Positions 14,634-22,645 of a DNA stretch of 46,305 nt are shown here, one piece after another. How positions within the stretch are numbered: the first letter of the stretch is position 1; each line of letters begins with the position of its first letter. The DNA comes from Armatimonadota bacterium (GTDB lineage Bacteria > Armatimonadota > Armatimonadia > Armatimonadales > Armatimonadaceae): contig JAPLCP010000177.1 in the NCBI GenBank assembly GCA_026392155.1, positions 1-46,305 on the forward strand, given 5' to 3'. The notes below the pieces were generated by a model. It saw nothing but the letters and a program-made list of their open reading frames with translations, did not search any database and was not told the DNA's origin. Made by a program: the position numbers and the translations under genes.

Positions 14634-17297
14634 TTATTCCCTGAGGGGATTTCCAGTAGCTAGTGCGTCGGCCATGGCTGTTTTAGTTCCCAGAAGCCGC
14701 CATTTTTTTTGGAACCCAGGATTGTCAGCGCGGACGATCGCAACGACTGCCTGGGGAAGCGAGAGAGAGCTTCGGTAGATCAGGTAGCGCGGCTCCCAGC
14801 GGGGCTGGAACTTGCGCTTGTAGGCGTGCAGTCCCTCGAAAGAGTAGAAACGCCCCCCACGCCGGAAGACCAGGTTGAGAACACGCTCTACGAGGGGATC
14901 GTGCGCGTCCTGTCCCACCCCTGAGAGTGGTGCCAGCCCCAGGTTGAAGCTCGCAAAACCTTGCTCGCGCGACCAGGTGATCAGCGCCACAAAAAGAAGA
15001 TCCATCACCCCCGACTTCGCGCGACGATGATGGCGCATCAGATCTATCGTGATCTCGGATTTCTGGTACTCGGAGACAATATTGGCAAAAGCAAGAATCT
15101 CCCCCGTGGCATCGCGGGCGACAATCACGGGGCCATCGTTGAGATAGGCTTCGTCGAACCAGCCCAAGGAGAAGCACTTCTCACCGCCGTGCTGCTGGTG
15201 GAGCCAGTCATCGCTGACGAGGCGTAGCTGATGGAGAAGCTCGGGCGCGTGCGGTGCCTGAAGAACCTCCGTAGTGTAGCCCGCCTTTGTCAGCCGCGTC
15301 ACGCTATTTCGCAGGCTCTTGAGCGCCCCACCAGCGAGCGTGAAGCTCTGCAGCTCCACCACCGCCTCGCTGCCAATACAAAGTGCCTGGAGCCCAGCGC
15401 TTCGGTAGGCCTCCAAGTGGTCAGGCAGCGTCTGATAGAACGCGGGATCCCAATCGTTAAGGGCACAGAACTCCACAAAGCCTGCAATCGCGGCCTCGCT
15501 ATCGGTCTTTGGACCAATCGCATCCCCCAGCGCGACGGCAAAACGCCCCACCAGAGCATAGCCCACCACAGAGCCACCCGGACTAAACCAGTAGAGCTTG
15601 TCTGAGAACAAGACAAAGCGCGCCAGCGACGACTCTCCATGCGCTTGGACAATTATCCGGGCACGGGCTTGCTCCGCCAGAGTGGCACGCTGGCGGAGAA
15701 GTACCGGCTGGAGCAGGGTAAAAAGCGCGTAGCCGATGGTCGTCGCCGCAACCGTGTAGATCGAGTCTGAGAACCAGTGACCAAAGCGCGTGATAGGCAG
15801 TGGGCCAGGGTCGCTGAAGGAGATAAACATCGCCAGAGTCTGCTCCAGCGCCGCACGAAAACCAAAGTCGTAGACGAAGTGCCTGTCTAAAAGCCAGAAC
15901 CCTAAGACACCGTAGATCAGCGTGAACCCCAGCGCCCAGAGAAGTCGCTTTAATCCCTGGTGCACCGTGGGGCCATCGGAGCGGGCAACAAAGCTCGCGC
16001 GGTAGAGCCAGAGCGCCATTAGCAGGCCCAGCGCCAGGGTCGCTTCTTCCCAGTCGAGCCCTTTTGAGAGGTGCGCCAGCACCGAGAGTACGAGAGCCAT
16101 CATGGTCAAACGGTGCGCGAGCTGCTTACGTCGCAGGAGCCCTTGTGCCAACAAAAGCAGGGCAAAGGCCGCCACCACCGTCGCCAGCCGCGAGCCATAG
16201 CGCACTTCGAGCGGCAGGTGATTGCGCAAGAAGGTCAGCCGCAGCCCCAGGGCAGGCAGGGTGCCACTCACCAGATTTACCAGCCCCATCAGCGCCGTCA
16301 TTGCGCTGATCACCCGCACGGCAAGCGCACGGCGCGAGCGGAGCCGCAGGTGTCTCAGTGAGAGCATCGCTCCCACGGCAAGCGGCAGCCAGAGCGCCAG
16401 CCCCCGAAACGCCAGGGTGACAGCGGTCGCTTTTACCAAGGGCACGCCCAGCGAGACAAACGTGACGGTCATCATTCCCTCGACGGCACCAAGGCCATCG
16501 GGGGTAATGGCCACGATCCAAAAAAGTAATCCCACGGAGAATGCCGCAAGCAGCGTCCCTGGCGTGAGCTGCAGGCCAAACGCCCGCGAGAGAAACGCAA
16601 GGCACAGCAGATCAACAAGATGCGCGGCTAGGGCCAAGCAAAGCGGCAAGATTAAACGGCGCGGCTGGGCAAAAAGCTCTCCCACACTCGCACGGGCGTG
16701 GCGTGCCTGCTCCACTCCCCAGCCAGTCTTGAGCCACCCCCGCGAGATCCCCTCAAGACGTGTCAGCAAGCGCTCCAGGCGCTGTGGAGCCACATGCGCC
16801 AGAACGAGCCCACTGCCCCAGACTCCGATAAGCACCAGCAGCCCCAGTGCCGCCAGAGCCTCCACAGGGCGCAGGACACTGTGCAGTGAGAGCGTGATCA
16901 GGCCCGCCAGCAGAATGACACCAAAAGTTGCCAAGTCGCAGACACGCACCAGAAGTAGCCCCGCCGTTGCTCGTGCAGGAGCAATTCCCCGCGTAGCCGC
17001 ATCCGCAACAAAGGCCGTCGCACCGGTTCCGGGGATCGTCAGGTTGATAAACAGCGATGTAAACCAGACGGGCAGGAGCGTCCAAAAGCGTGCTGGTGCT
17101 CCCACGGCTTGAAACGCCGCGGTATGCAAGGCAATCATCAGCACAAAGAAGCCAAGCTGGCAGGCCACGGCTCCCAGCACGGGCAAGAGACGCGCTTGCT
17201 CCAGAGCCACCATCAGCGCCAGGAGCTCCCGCCGCTGGAGCAGCACCGCGACGGCTCCTAAAAGAACCAGCACCAGAAGGGCGAGCTGTCGCCTCAT
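14634..17297 (-). CDS. mprF: MprF-like phosphatidylglycerol lysyltransferase
   Basis: The 887-residue membrane protein has an N-terminal LPG_synthase_TM flippase-type region of many helices (about 1-310), further helices to about residue 540, and a C-terminal cytoplasmic DUF2156/GNAT-fold domain (about 560-870; VGYALVGRFAVALGDAIG, SLRNSVTRLTKAGYT, MDLLFVALITWSREQG, SFNLGLAPLSGVG). MprF moves lysine or alanine from aminoacyl-tRNA to phosphatidylglycerol and flips the product, lowering surface negative charge. The amino acid used cannot be read. The ATG at 17297 overlaps the upstream esterase stop by 4 bp (ATGA). A Lys-rich exported protein follows. Confidence 0.92.
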   Translation of the reverse strand: MRRQLALLVLVLLGAVAVLLQRRELLALMVALEQARLLPVLGAVACQLGFFVLMIALHTAAFQAVGAPARFWTLLPVWFTSLFINLTIPGTGATAFVADAATRGIAPARATAGLLLVRVCDLATFGVILLAGLITLSLHSVLRPVEALAALGLLVLIGVWGSGLVLAHVAPQRLERLLTRLEGISRGWLKTGWGVEQARHARASVGELFAQPRRLILPLCLALAAHLVDLLCLAFLSRAFGLQLTPGTLLAAFSVGLLFWIVAITPDGLGAVEGMMTVTFVSLGVPLVKATAVTLAFRGLALWLPLAVGAMLSLRHLRLRSRRALAVRVISAMTALMGLVNLVSGTLPALGLRLTFLRNHLPLEVRYGSRLATVVAAFALLLLAQGLLRRKQLAHRLTMMALVLSVLAHLSKGLDWEEATLALGLLMALWLYRASFVARSDGPTVHQGLKRLLWALGFTLIYGVLGFWLLDRHFVYDFGFRAALEQTLAMFISFSDPGPLPITRFGHWFSDSIYTVAATTIGYALFTLLQPVLLRQRATLAEQARARIIVQAHGESSLARFVLFSDKLYWFSPGGSVVGYALVGRFAVALGDAIGPKTDSEAAIAGFVEFCALNDWDPAFYQTLPDHLEAYRSAGLQALCIGSEAVVELQSFTLAGGALKSLRNSVTRLTKAGYTTEVLQAPHAPELLHQLRLVSDDWLHQQHGGEKCFSLGWFDEAYLNDGPVIVARDATGEILAFANIVSEYQKSEITIDLMRHHRRAKSGVMDLLFVALITWSREQGFASFNLGLAPLSGVGQDAHDPLVERVLNLVFRRGGRFYSFEGLHAYKRKFQPRWEPRYLIYRSSLSLPQAVVAIVRADNPGFQKKWRLLGTKTAMADALATGNPLRE

Positions 17298-18208
17298 GCC
17301 TCCGATTGCCTCCACCACTGCCCCAAGAGCGGCAATGCGGCCAAGAAGTGCTTGCTCCAGAAGCTCCACTTATGGCCCCCCGTATCACGATCTAGCTTGA
17401 CGGTCGCTCCTGCCCCCCGTGCAACCGTGACAAACCCCACAGCATCGCCGATCAGATCCGCGTCATCGTCGTTGCCCACGCTGACTAAGAAATGGAGCTT
17501 CTTCCGGGTTTCAGGAGCCACGCGCCGAAGCTGCTCAACAGGCGAGTTGGCACTCCGTAAAGCCGCATCGGTGCCAAAGATATCCGTATCATCACCCCAG
17601 TCGTCTTTGACCCGCAGATCTCCGGAGAAGACAAGCGCACTCTGGAAGCGCTCGGGGTGGCGGACAGCGAGATTGGCCGCACCGTAGCCCCCCTCCGAGA
17701 GCCCCCCGATGGCCCAGAGCGCGAGGTTGGCGGTGGCACGGTAGCGTGTCTCTAAGAACTGCGAGAGATCCCGCACGATTGCCGTCTCCATATTACACTT
17801 CCCCCCCAGCGCATCGGCCCACTCCGAGCCGCCTTTGTAGAAAGGCCCATGGCCATCGGGAACGGCGACAAGGCAGGGTGGCAGCGTGCCTGCCGCGATT
17901 GCTTTATCGATTGCGCGGTGCACATCACCTTCGTAGAGCCAGTCAATGGGCTCGCCCGGTGAGCCGTGCAGAAGCACCAGCACCGGATAGCGCCGGGTGG
18001 GGTTTTGCGCAAAGCCCGGCGGCGTGTAGATAAAGACCGAGCGGCTCTCCCCCAGCGCGGGTGAGGAAAACTGCGTCTTCTCCAGTTTCCCAGAGAGCTT
18101 CTGGCCCAGTACCTGTCGCTCATGAAAGACGCGAAAAATATCCGCATGGGCCGGGGCACTTATGAGAAGCGGGAGTGCGGCAAAGGCAAGTAGAGAAAGT
18201 CGTTTCAT
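17294..18208 (-). CDS. Exported esterase of the Fes/esterase D type
   Basis: The 304 residues comprise a Sec signal peptide (MKRLSLLAFAALPLLISAPAHA) and an alpha/beta-hydrolase domain of the enterochelin-esterase/esterase D family. Visible features are RSVFIYTPPGF, VLVLLHGSPGEPIDWLYEG, PCLVAVPDGHG, nucleophile Ser171 in GGLSEGGYGA and a C-terminal catalytic His in GGHKWSFW. Substrates in this family range from siderophore esters to acylated sugars, and no specificity can be read here. AGGAG lies 5 nt before the ATG. It overlaps the mprF start by 4 bp, so the two are translationally coupled, which suggests a cell-envelope role. Confidence 0.88.
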   Translation of the reverse strand: MKRLSLLAFAALPLLISAPAHADIFRVFHERQVLGQKLSGKLEKTQFSSPALGESRSVFIYTPPGFAQNPTRRYPVLVLLHGSPGEPIDWLYEGDVHRAIDKAIAAGTLPPCLVAVPDGHGPFYKGGSEWADALGGKCNMETAIVRDLSQFLETRYRATANLALWAIGGLSEGGYGAANLAVRHPERFQSALVFSGDLRVKDDWGDDTDIFGTDAALRSANSPVEQLRRVAPETRKKLHFLVSVGNDDDADLIGDAVGFVTVARGAGATVKLDRDTGGHKWSFWSKHFLAALPLLGQWWRQSEA

Positions 18209-18258
18209 AGGAACTCCTGCGCCACTTCCCTAGCACTTAGTTCCCTTTCCGTCGCTCT

Positions 18259-18837
18259 CTATCCCAAGAATTTAGCAAGCCAGTCGGGGTGAAACGACCA
18301 GCCCAGAAAGCCCCCCAGCCCCAGAAAGACGCCCAGCCCCGCCAGGCATAGCGCAAAGGTCAGTAGCCAGCGCTTTCGGGTGAGGGCCGTGATTCCAAAA
18401 AGTGCCAGCCCCACCGAGAGGCAGGCCTCCGACATGTCGAACTGATCGTCGTGGATATTGAGCTGCTCGTACTCGGATTCGAGGCTCTTGGCCTCCTTCT
18501 GGATCTCGCCTTTTTCTTTTTCATAGCGGGCGATCTCATCCTTGTAGTGTGCCTGCACGGAATCAGGCGCTTTTTGGAGCTGGGCAAGTGCCAGAGTTGT
18601 CTCCGCCAAGTTCTGCTTGGTGCTCTTAGACTGGTACTGGCTCCACTTGCTCACGCTGTGTGCCTGGGCCTGCGCCATCGCCTGACAGATATTGCCATCT
18701 TTGATGTTGCACAAGGCCATAAAAGTCGCGGAGAGGGCCACGAAGATCGCGATGATCGAGTTGAGACGATCCTCTTTGCTCGGAGCGGACGGAGCACTCT
18801 CGATGACTTCGTGAATCGCGTCTTGAATATCACTCAT
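18259..18837 (-). CDS. DUF4337 membrane protein
   Basis: The 192-residue protein has a TM helix near residues 25-45 (SIIAIFVALSATFMALCNI), a charged coiled-coil segment (about 60-130; ALAQLQKAPDSVQAHYKDEIARYEKEKGEIQKEAKSLESEYEQL) and two C-terminal hydrophobic segments ending with GFLGWSF. This order is typical of DUF4337, a family of unknown function. The start MSDIQDAIHEV at 18837 is chosen by family resemblance. Upstream in-frame ATGs at 18855 and 18903 would add poorly conserved residues. It is divergent from the decayed GH18/GT2 gene and 50 bp upstream of the esterase gene, on the same strand. Confidence 0.85.
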   Translation of the reverse strand: MSDIQDAIHEVIESAPSAPSKEDRLNSIIAIFVALSATFMALCNIKDGNICQAMAQAQAHSVSKWSQYQSKSTKQNLAETTLALAQLQKAPDSVQAHYKDEIARYEKEKGEIQKEAKSLESEYEQLNIHDDQFDMSEACLSVGLALFGITALTRKRWLLTFALCLAGLGVFLGLGGFLGWSFHPDWLAKFLG

Positions 18838-18914
18838 AGTAAACCTATGCGTCATTTTACTCCAGAAAGGTTCCAAGGAACCAATTCCGATGCGACAACG
18901 CACACTAGATCAAG

Positions 18915-19662
18915 ATGCCTGAGCCGACCCGCCCCATTTTCTACGACCCCTCGAACCGTCGCCGTGTTCTCTTGCTGCGCCTGTTTTTACTGGGAGGGCT
19001 TGTCGTGGCAACCGCGCTGGCGATATTCTTTGCCAGCACTCTCAGCGTCCCCGTTGCGCCCCGAACACACGCAGCAGCCGCTGACACTTCCTGTGGGGGG
19101 AGCCACACGGGGCAAGGGGCAAGGTGTCGTGGGTGCATTCTATGTGGACTGGGATGAAGTAAGCCTTGCATCTCTGCGGCTTCATGCCTCGGAGCTTACG
19201 CATCTGTTTCCTGGCTGGCTCCATCTCAATGACACCGGTGACGGCCTCCAGATCACCGACCACGACCCCAGCGACGACGAAGCGCGGGCTCTGGCAAGGC
19301 AGCACCATCTTGCGATTTTCCCCCTGGTCAATAACTTCTCCGCCAACATCAATGACTTTGAAGAGTCGCGCCTGCACAAGCTCTCCGGCTTTCTCAAGGC
19401 CGTGCCTGCCGATAAAACGGTGCTTGCCATCGGCAACTACGCCTACGACTGGGTTGTGGGCAAGGCGGGCGCGAAGACTCTGGTGCCCACCCTGGCTCCC
19501 GCCGCCGATCTGGGGGTGCTCTTTGCCGCGCTTTCGGGGAACCTGTACTTGCTCTTTGCCGTTCTTGTCCGAACGCTTGGAGCGGCGCTCTCAGGAGTTC
19601 GGGCGGGCTGGGGAAAGCTGGAGCGTCGGGGGAGCGCACAGACCAAGCTCAGCAAAAAGTAA
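18915..19662 (+). pseudogene. Remnant of a GH18/deacetylase/GT2 fusion protein
   Basis: The ATG at 18915 starts MPEPTRPIFYDPSNRRR plus one TM helix, the N-terminus seen in large proteins that join GH18-like, NodB deacetylase and family-2 glycosyltransferase domains. At about 19050-19065 the frame changes by +1 and continues as TLPVGGATRGKGQGVVGAFYVDWDE, the start of the GH18-like domain. After TVLAIGNYAYDW (about 19445) the sequence jumps to a hydrophobic stretch and GVRAGWGKLERRGS, which resembles the extreme C-terminus of the GT2 part. So a frameshift and a large internal deletion, probably more than 2 kb, have occurred. The model comes from recalled family architecture. Confidence 0.65.
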
Positions 19663-19743
19663 TTCTGTATTTGGGAACTTTGCGCGAGCTTTTTTTCGCA
19701 CTACTAACATGAACCCTATTGCAGCAAACTGGTCAAAGGCTGG

Positions 19744-19749
19744 TATAAA
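19744..19749 (+). promoter_or_regulatory. Candidate leaderless -10 for the ECF sigma gene
   Basis: TATAAA ends 7 nt before the ATG at 19757. The AGAGGA in that gap abuts the start codon and is too close to act as a ribosome binding site. Confidence 0.45.
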
Positions 19750-19756
19750 TAGAGGA

Positions 19757-20308
19757 ATGTGGCTGACCAAGCGCTCGATAACGGCGCAGAAACACGCGGA
19801 GTTTGATGCACTGGTCGCCAAAGACTGGGATCGCTTCTGGCGCTTCGCCTATCGTTTGACCAGCAACCGGGATCTCGCCGAGGACCTTCTCTCCGAGACT
19901 CTTATTGATGCATTTGTCGCCTTTGAGCGCTACCGGGGTGAGCGGTTCGCGAGCTGGTTTTTCAAGATGCTAGCCAACAACCGAATCGACATGGCACGCA
20001 AAGCCAACCGTCGGCAGGTGGAGAGCCTAGATACCGTGTTCTCCGAGACGGAGGGCAAAGACATCCCCGATCTGAGCCATAATCCTGAGAAGTGCCTGGT
20101 AGACCCCCTTTACTCGGAGCCGGTGCAGAGAGCCCTGGATGCGCTGCCTCTTGAGAACCGAGTTGTGGTCTTACTGGCGGATGTGGAAGGATATGACTAC
20201 ACCGAGATCGCACAGATGCTCAGCATCCCTCTCGGGACGGTTCGCTCGCGCATCTCGCGAGGCCGTGAAAAACTACGCCTTACGCTTAGTCAGGACTCGT
20301 TGCAATGA
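19757..20308 (+). CDS. ECF-type RNA polymerase sigma factor
   Basis: The 183 residues contain sigma region 2 (about 15-80; DWDRFWRFAYRLTSNRDLAEDLLSETL, FASWFFKMLANNRIDMARK) and region 4 (about 120-175; ALDALPLENRVVVLLADVEGYDYTEIAQML, IPLGTVRSRISRGREKLR) with no region 1 or 3, as in ECF factors. It redirects RNA polymerase to a small regulon. The start at 19757 follows TATAAA by 7 nt; an earlier in-frame ATG at 19710 is possible. Its stop overlaps the next ATG (ATGA at 20305-20308), so the three genes here are translationally coupled. The membrane protein that follows is the likely antagonist. Confidence 0.93.
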   Translation: MWLTKRSITAQKHAEFDALVAKDWDRFWRFAYRLTSNRDLAEDLLSETLIDAFVAFERYRGERFASWFFKMLANNRIDMARKANRRQVESLDTVFSETEGKDIPDLSHNPEKCLVDPLYSEPVQRALDALPLENRVVVLLADVEGYDYTEIAQMLSIPLGTVRSRISRGREKLRLTLSQDSLQ

Positions 20309-20640
20309 AAGATGAAGACTTACAAAAAACTCTAAAAGAGGCCCCGATCCCCGAACCTATCGGAGGACAGGATGCCGCACGAGAGCGTGTGATGGGCCGC
20401 GTGCGCCATCAGTTCCCCCCTGATGAGCCTCTGAAAGCCCACCGCCGCTCCCTGTGGCGTCCCTTGGGCGCGACAGCACTAGCCGGTGTGATCGCCCTGG
20501 TGGTCTTTCTTGTCTGGCCCGAGCAGAGTGCCGAGGCCGACCCCCTGCCGTCTGAAGCGCAGATGCAGCAGTTCTACGATCGGCACGAGACCAACCACAC
20601 CGAGCATCTCCAAGAAGTGCAGGGAGTAAAGTCGCGATGA
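20305..20640 (+). CDS. Single-pass membrane protein, candidate anti-sigma factor
   Basis: The 111 residues comprise a cytoplasmic N-terminal half (about 1-53, charged), one TM helix (about 54-70, ATALAGVIALVVFLVW) and a short external tail (about 72-111). This topology and the overlap with the sigma gene fit an anti-sigma factor. The zinc-binding HxxxCxxC signature of the common ZAS class is absent, so the fold is uncertain. It overlaps the following exported protein by 4 bp. The role is inferred from position. Confidence 0.75.
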   Translation: MKDEDLQKTLKEAPIPEPIGGQDAARERVMGRVRHQFPPDEPLKAHRRSLWRPLGATALAGVIALVVFLVWPEQSAEADPLPSEAQMQQFYDRHETNHTEHLQEVQGVKSR

Positions 20641-21068
20641 GAGAGGCTTTTGTCGCCATCTCGCTCGTCGGAGCCACTCTCGCGCTTCCTGTTCTAGGAC
20701 AGGCTCCAGCCCTCATCAAAGTGGGAGGCGACGCGGCACCCGAGGCACGTAAAGTGGGCCTTCCTGCTAAAGTCGGGGCTTGGGAGCTGGTTCGCTTCAT
20801 TCCTGGGGAGCACAATCATTTTCTTTATGCAGCCCAGAAGCGCTCCTTCTCGCTCTTCGTGACGGAGACTAAGAACACACACCCTCTTCAGGCACAGACG
20901 GGCTGGAAAAAAGTGGGGCAAGAGGGGCTCTGGAGCGGCTTTATCCACCAGGACTCTCGCAACCCCGAGTGCACCGCCATCGTCTTCAAACACGCTACCC
21001 AGCGCCGGATGGTCATGGGCAAGCTCACCGAGGCCGAGCTCATCGGCCTGGCAAGACTCCTGCACTAG
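20637..21068 (+). CDS. Exported protein of the sigma operon
   Basis: The 143-residue protein has a signal peptide (MREAFVAISLVGATLALPVLG) and a compact mature domain without Cys pairs or recognised motifs (VGAWELVRFIPGEHNHFLYAAQKRSFSLFVTE, IVFKHATQRRMVMGKL). The mature part alternates beta-like segments and ends in a helix, recalling the C-terminal domain of RseB/MucB-like sensors that relay envelope signals to an anti-sigma factor. That resemblance is weak. Its 4-bp overlap with the candidate anti-sigma gene makes a sensing or feedback role likely. Confidence 0.7.
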   Translation: MREAFVAISLVGATLALPVLGQAPALIKVGGDAAPEARKVGLPAKVGAWELVRFIPGEHNHFLYAAQKRSFSLFVTETKNTHPLQAQTGWKKVGQEGLWSGFIHQDSRNPECTAIVFKHATQRRMVMGKLTEAELIGLARLLH

Positions 21069-21079
21069 TTTCGGCGCGA

Positions 21080-21085
21080 TACAAT
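21080..21085 (+). promoter_or_regulatory. Candidate -10 for the Nramp-related gene
   Basis: TACAAT lies 9 nt before the ATG at 21095, predicting a leader of only a few nucleotides. No ribosome binding site is visible. Confidence 0.4.
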
Positions 21086-21094
21086 CTGTCCATA

Positions 21095-22456
21095 ATGCAT
21101 AAATCGGAGTCCCTTGAGCAAGAAGATGCCCGTGAGGATGCCTCAGATCTCAAGACGGCACAAGATCCTCTAACAGAAAGCGCCACGAAGACTCCTTTTT
21201 GGAAGCACTTAGGCCCTGGGCTGATTACTGGGGTCGCCGACGATGACCCTTCCGGAATTGGAACCTACTCCATCGCCGGGGCACAGTTTGGCTATGGCCT
21301 TGTCTGGCTCGCGCCCTTTACGATTCCCCTTGTTATCGTGGTTCAAGAGATGTCGGGGCGCATTGGCTCCATCACGGGTGAGGGACTCGCAGCCGTTATT
21401 AAGAAGCACTACCCACGCGGCATTCTTCTAGGCGCTGTCGCACTCTTGTTTCTTGCCAATGTGATCAATGTCTGGGCAGATCTCAATGTCATGGCGGCCT
21501 CGGCGCAGATGCTCTTTGGCTTCTCGTTCACTCTTTGGCTAACGGTGATTGCTCTTGGGACGATCACCCTTCTGATTCTGATTCCGTATAAAAGCTATGT
21601 CAGATATCTCAAGTGGCTCTGCCTGGCGCTACTTGCCTATGTGGTCACAGCGCTGCTTCCAGGGGTCAAACACAACTGGGGAGCCATAGTTCATCATATC
21701 GTTCTGCCCCACTGGCAACCCGATTTTGGCTATCTCATGGCAGTTGTCGGCTATCTGGGAACGACGATCTCTCCCTACTGCTTCTTCTGGCAAGCGGGAG
21801 AAACGGTCGAGGAAGAGATCGCCCATGGGATTGAGGTAGAGCCCGGGCACCGGCTCTTTCCCGTCGCCGAGTCTGAGATCCGGGCCATTCGTGCCGACAC
21901 GGTCACCGGGATGGTGATCTCCCAGGTGATCGCGTTTTTTATCATGATCTGCACCGCCGCCACGCTCCATGCAAGCGGGCACACCGAGATCAACACGGCG
22001 CAGGACGCCGCCCGAGCGCTCTTGCCACTTGGCAAGTCCGCGTACTGGCTCTTCACGATTGGCATTCTGGGTGCAGGACTGCTGGGCATTCCCACTCTGG
22101 CGGGCTCGGCGGCCTACGCTCTGGCCGAGACCTTTGGCTGGCGCTACGGCCTCTATCGCAGGTTTCGTCGCGCACGGGGGTTCTATCTGACGATTGTCGC
22201 GGTGATCGTGATGGGCTATCTTCTGAACTTTATTCCCGGCATCAGCCCCGTCAAAGCACTTCTCTACGCCGCGGTGATGAACGGTGCGGTCGCTCCTCCT
22301 TTGATCGTACTTCTCATGCTAATCTGCAACAACCCAGCCATTGTCGGCGAGCGGCGTAATAGCCGTCTGACTAATCTCCTGGGCAGTTTTGCCGTGCTGA
22401 CCATGACCGTGGCGATCCTCTTGCTCTTCTGGGGTCTGGCAACGGGCAAGACCTAG
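21095..22456 (+). CDS. Nramp-related divalent metal transporter, possibly Mg2+ (NRMT-like)
   Basis: The 453-residue inner-membrane protein has about 11 TM helices of the LeuT fold. The metal site of classical Nramp/MntH is DPGN in TM1 and a Met-containing motif in TM6. Here TM1 reads DDPSGIGTYSIAGAQFG and TM6 reads TTISPYCFFWQAGE, so the Asn and the soft-ligand Met that select manganese and iron are missing. These changes are those reported for Nramp-related magnesium transporters, and the next gene is mgtE, which supports Mg2+. A cytosolic acidic stretch (ESLEQEDAREDASDLKTAQD) precedes TM1. The ATG at 21095 avoids an unlikely 42-residue extension. Confidence 0.87.
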   Translation: MHKSESLEQEDAREDASDLKTAQDPLTESATKTPFWKHLGPGLITGVADDDPSGIGTYSIAGAQFGYGLVWLAPFTIPLVIVVQEMSGRIGSITGEGLAAVIKKHYPRGILLGAVALLFLANVINVWADLNVMAASAQMLFGFSFTLWLTVIALGTITLLILIPYKSYVRYLKWLCLALLAYVVTALLPGVKHNWGAIVHHIVLPHWQPDFGYLMAVVGYLGTTISPYCFFWQAGETVEEEIAHGIEVEPGHRLFPVAESEIRAIRADTVTGMVISQVIAFFIMICTAATLHASGHTEINTAQDAARALLPLGKSAYWLFTIGILGAGLLGIPTLAGSAAYALAETFGWRYGLYRRFRRARGFYLTIVAVIVMGYLLNFIPGISPVKALLYAAVMNGAVAPPLIVLLMLICNNPAIVGERRNSRLTNLLGSFAVLTMTVAILLLFWGLATGKT

Positions 22457-22530
22457 GGAACTTTCTATCTCCCAGTGACGCACTCACTCAGACAACACCT
22501 GATGAAAACCAAAACCCACCCACAAACGAC

Positions 22531-22628
22531 GGAAGACGGTAGTCGATTGCGGTGGGCTTCCTACTCCCACCTGCTTCTCTAAGGCATGGGTGGGCAGGGT
22601 AGCCCACCGCGACAAACGCCTGTCTTCC
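22531..22628. repeat. Long hairpin upstream of mgtE (REP-like or RNA leader)
   Basis: GGAAGAC at 22531 pairs with GTCTTCC at 22622, GCGGTGGGCT at 22549 pairs perfectly with AGCCCACCGC at 22601, and an inner CCCACCTGC/GCATGGGTGGG stem closes the loop. The 98-bp foldback occupies most of the gap before mgtE. It does not match the M-box magnesium riboswitch by eye. Either a REP-like repeat or a cis-acting RNA leader is possible. Confidence 0.55.
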
Positions 22629-22645
22629 GGGAAAGATCTATCGCC

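Noticed and set aside
18451-18914. Long upstream extension of the frame that ends at 19662
   Set aside because: It runs antisense through the DUF4337 gene. The true N-terminus (FYDPSNRRR) begins at 18915 in another frame.
20969-21094. N-terminal extension of the Nramp-related protein
   Set aside because: The 42 extra residues overlap the upstream gene and are not family-like; the ATG at 21095 has a plausible promoter.
21095-22456. Manganese transporter MntH
   Set aside because: The DPGN and TM6 Met motifs that define manganese Nramps are missing.
22457-22645. M-box (ykoK) magnesium riboswitch upstream of mgtE
   Set aside because: The position suits it, but the sequence lacks the conserved M-box segments and instead forms a simple long hairpin with REP-like arms.
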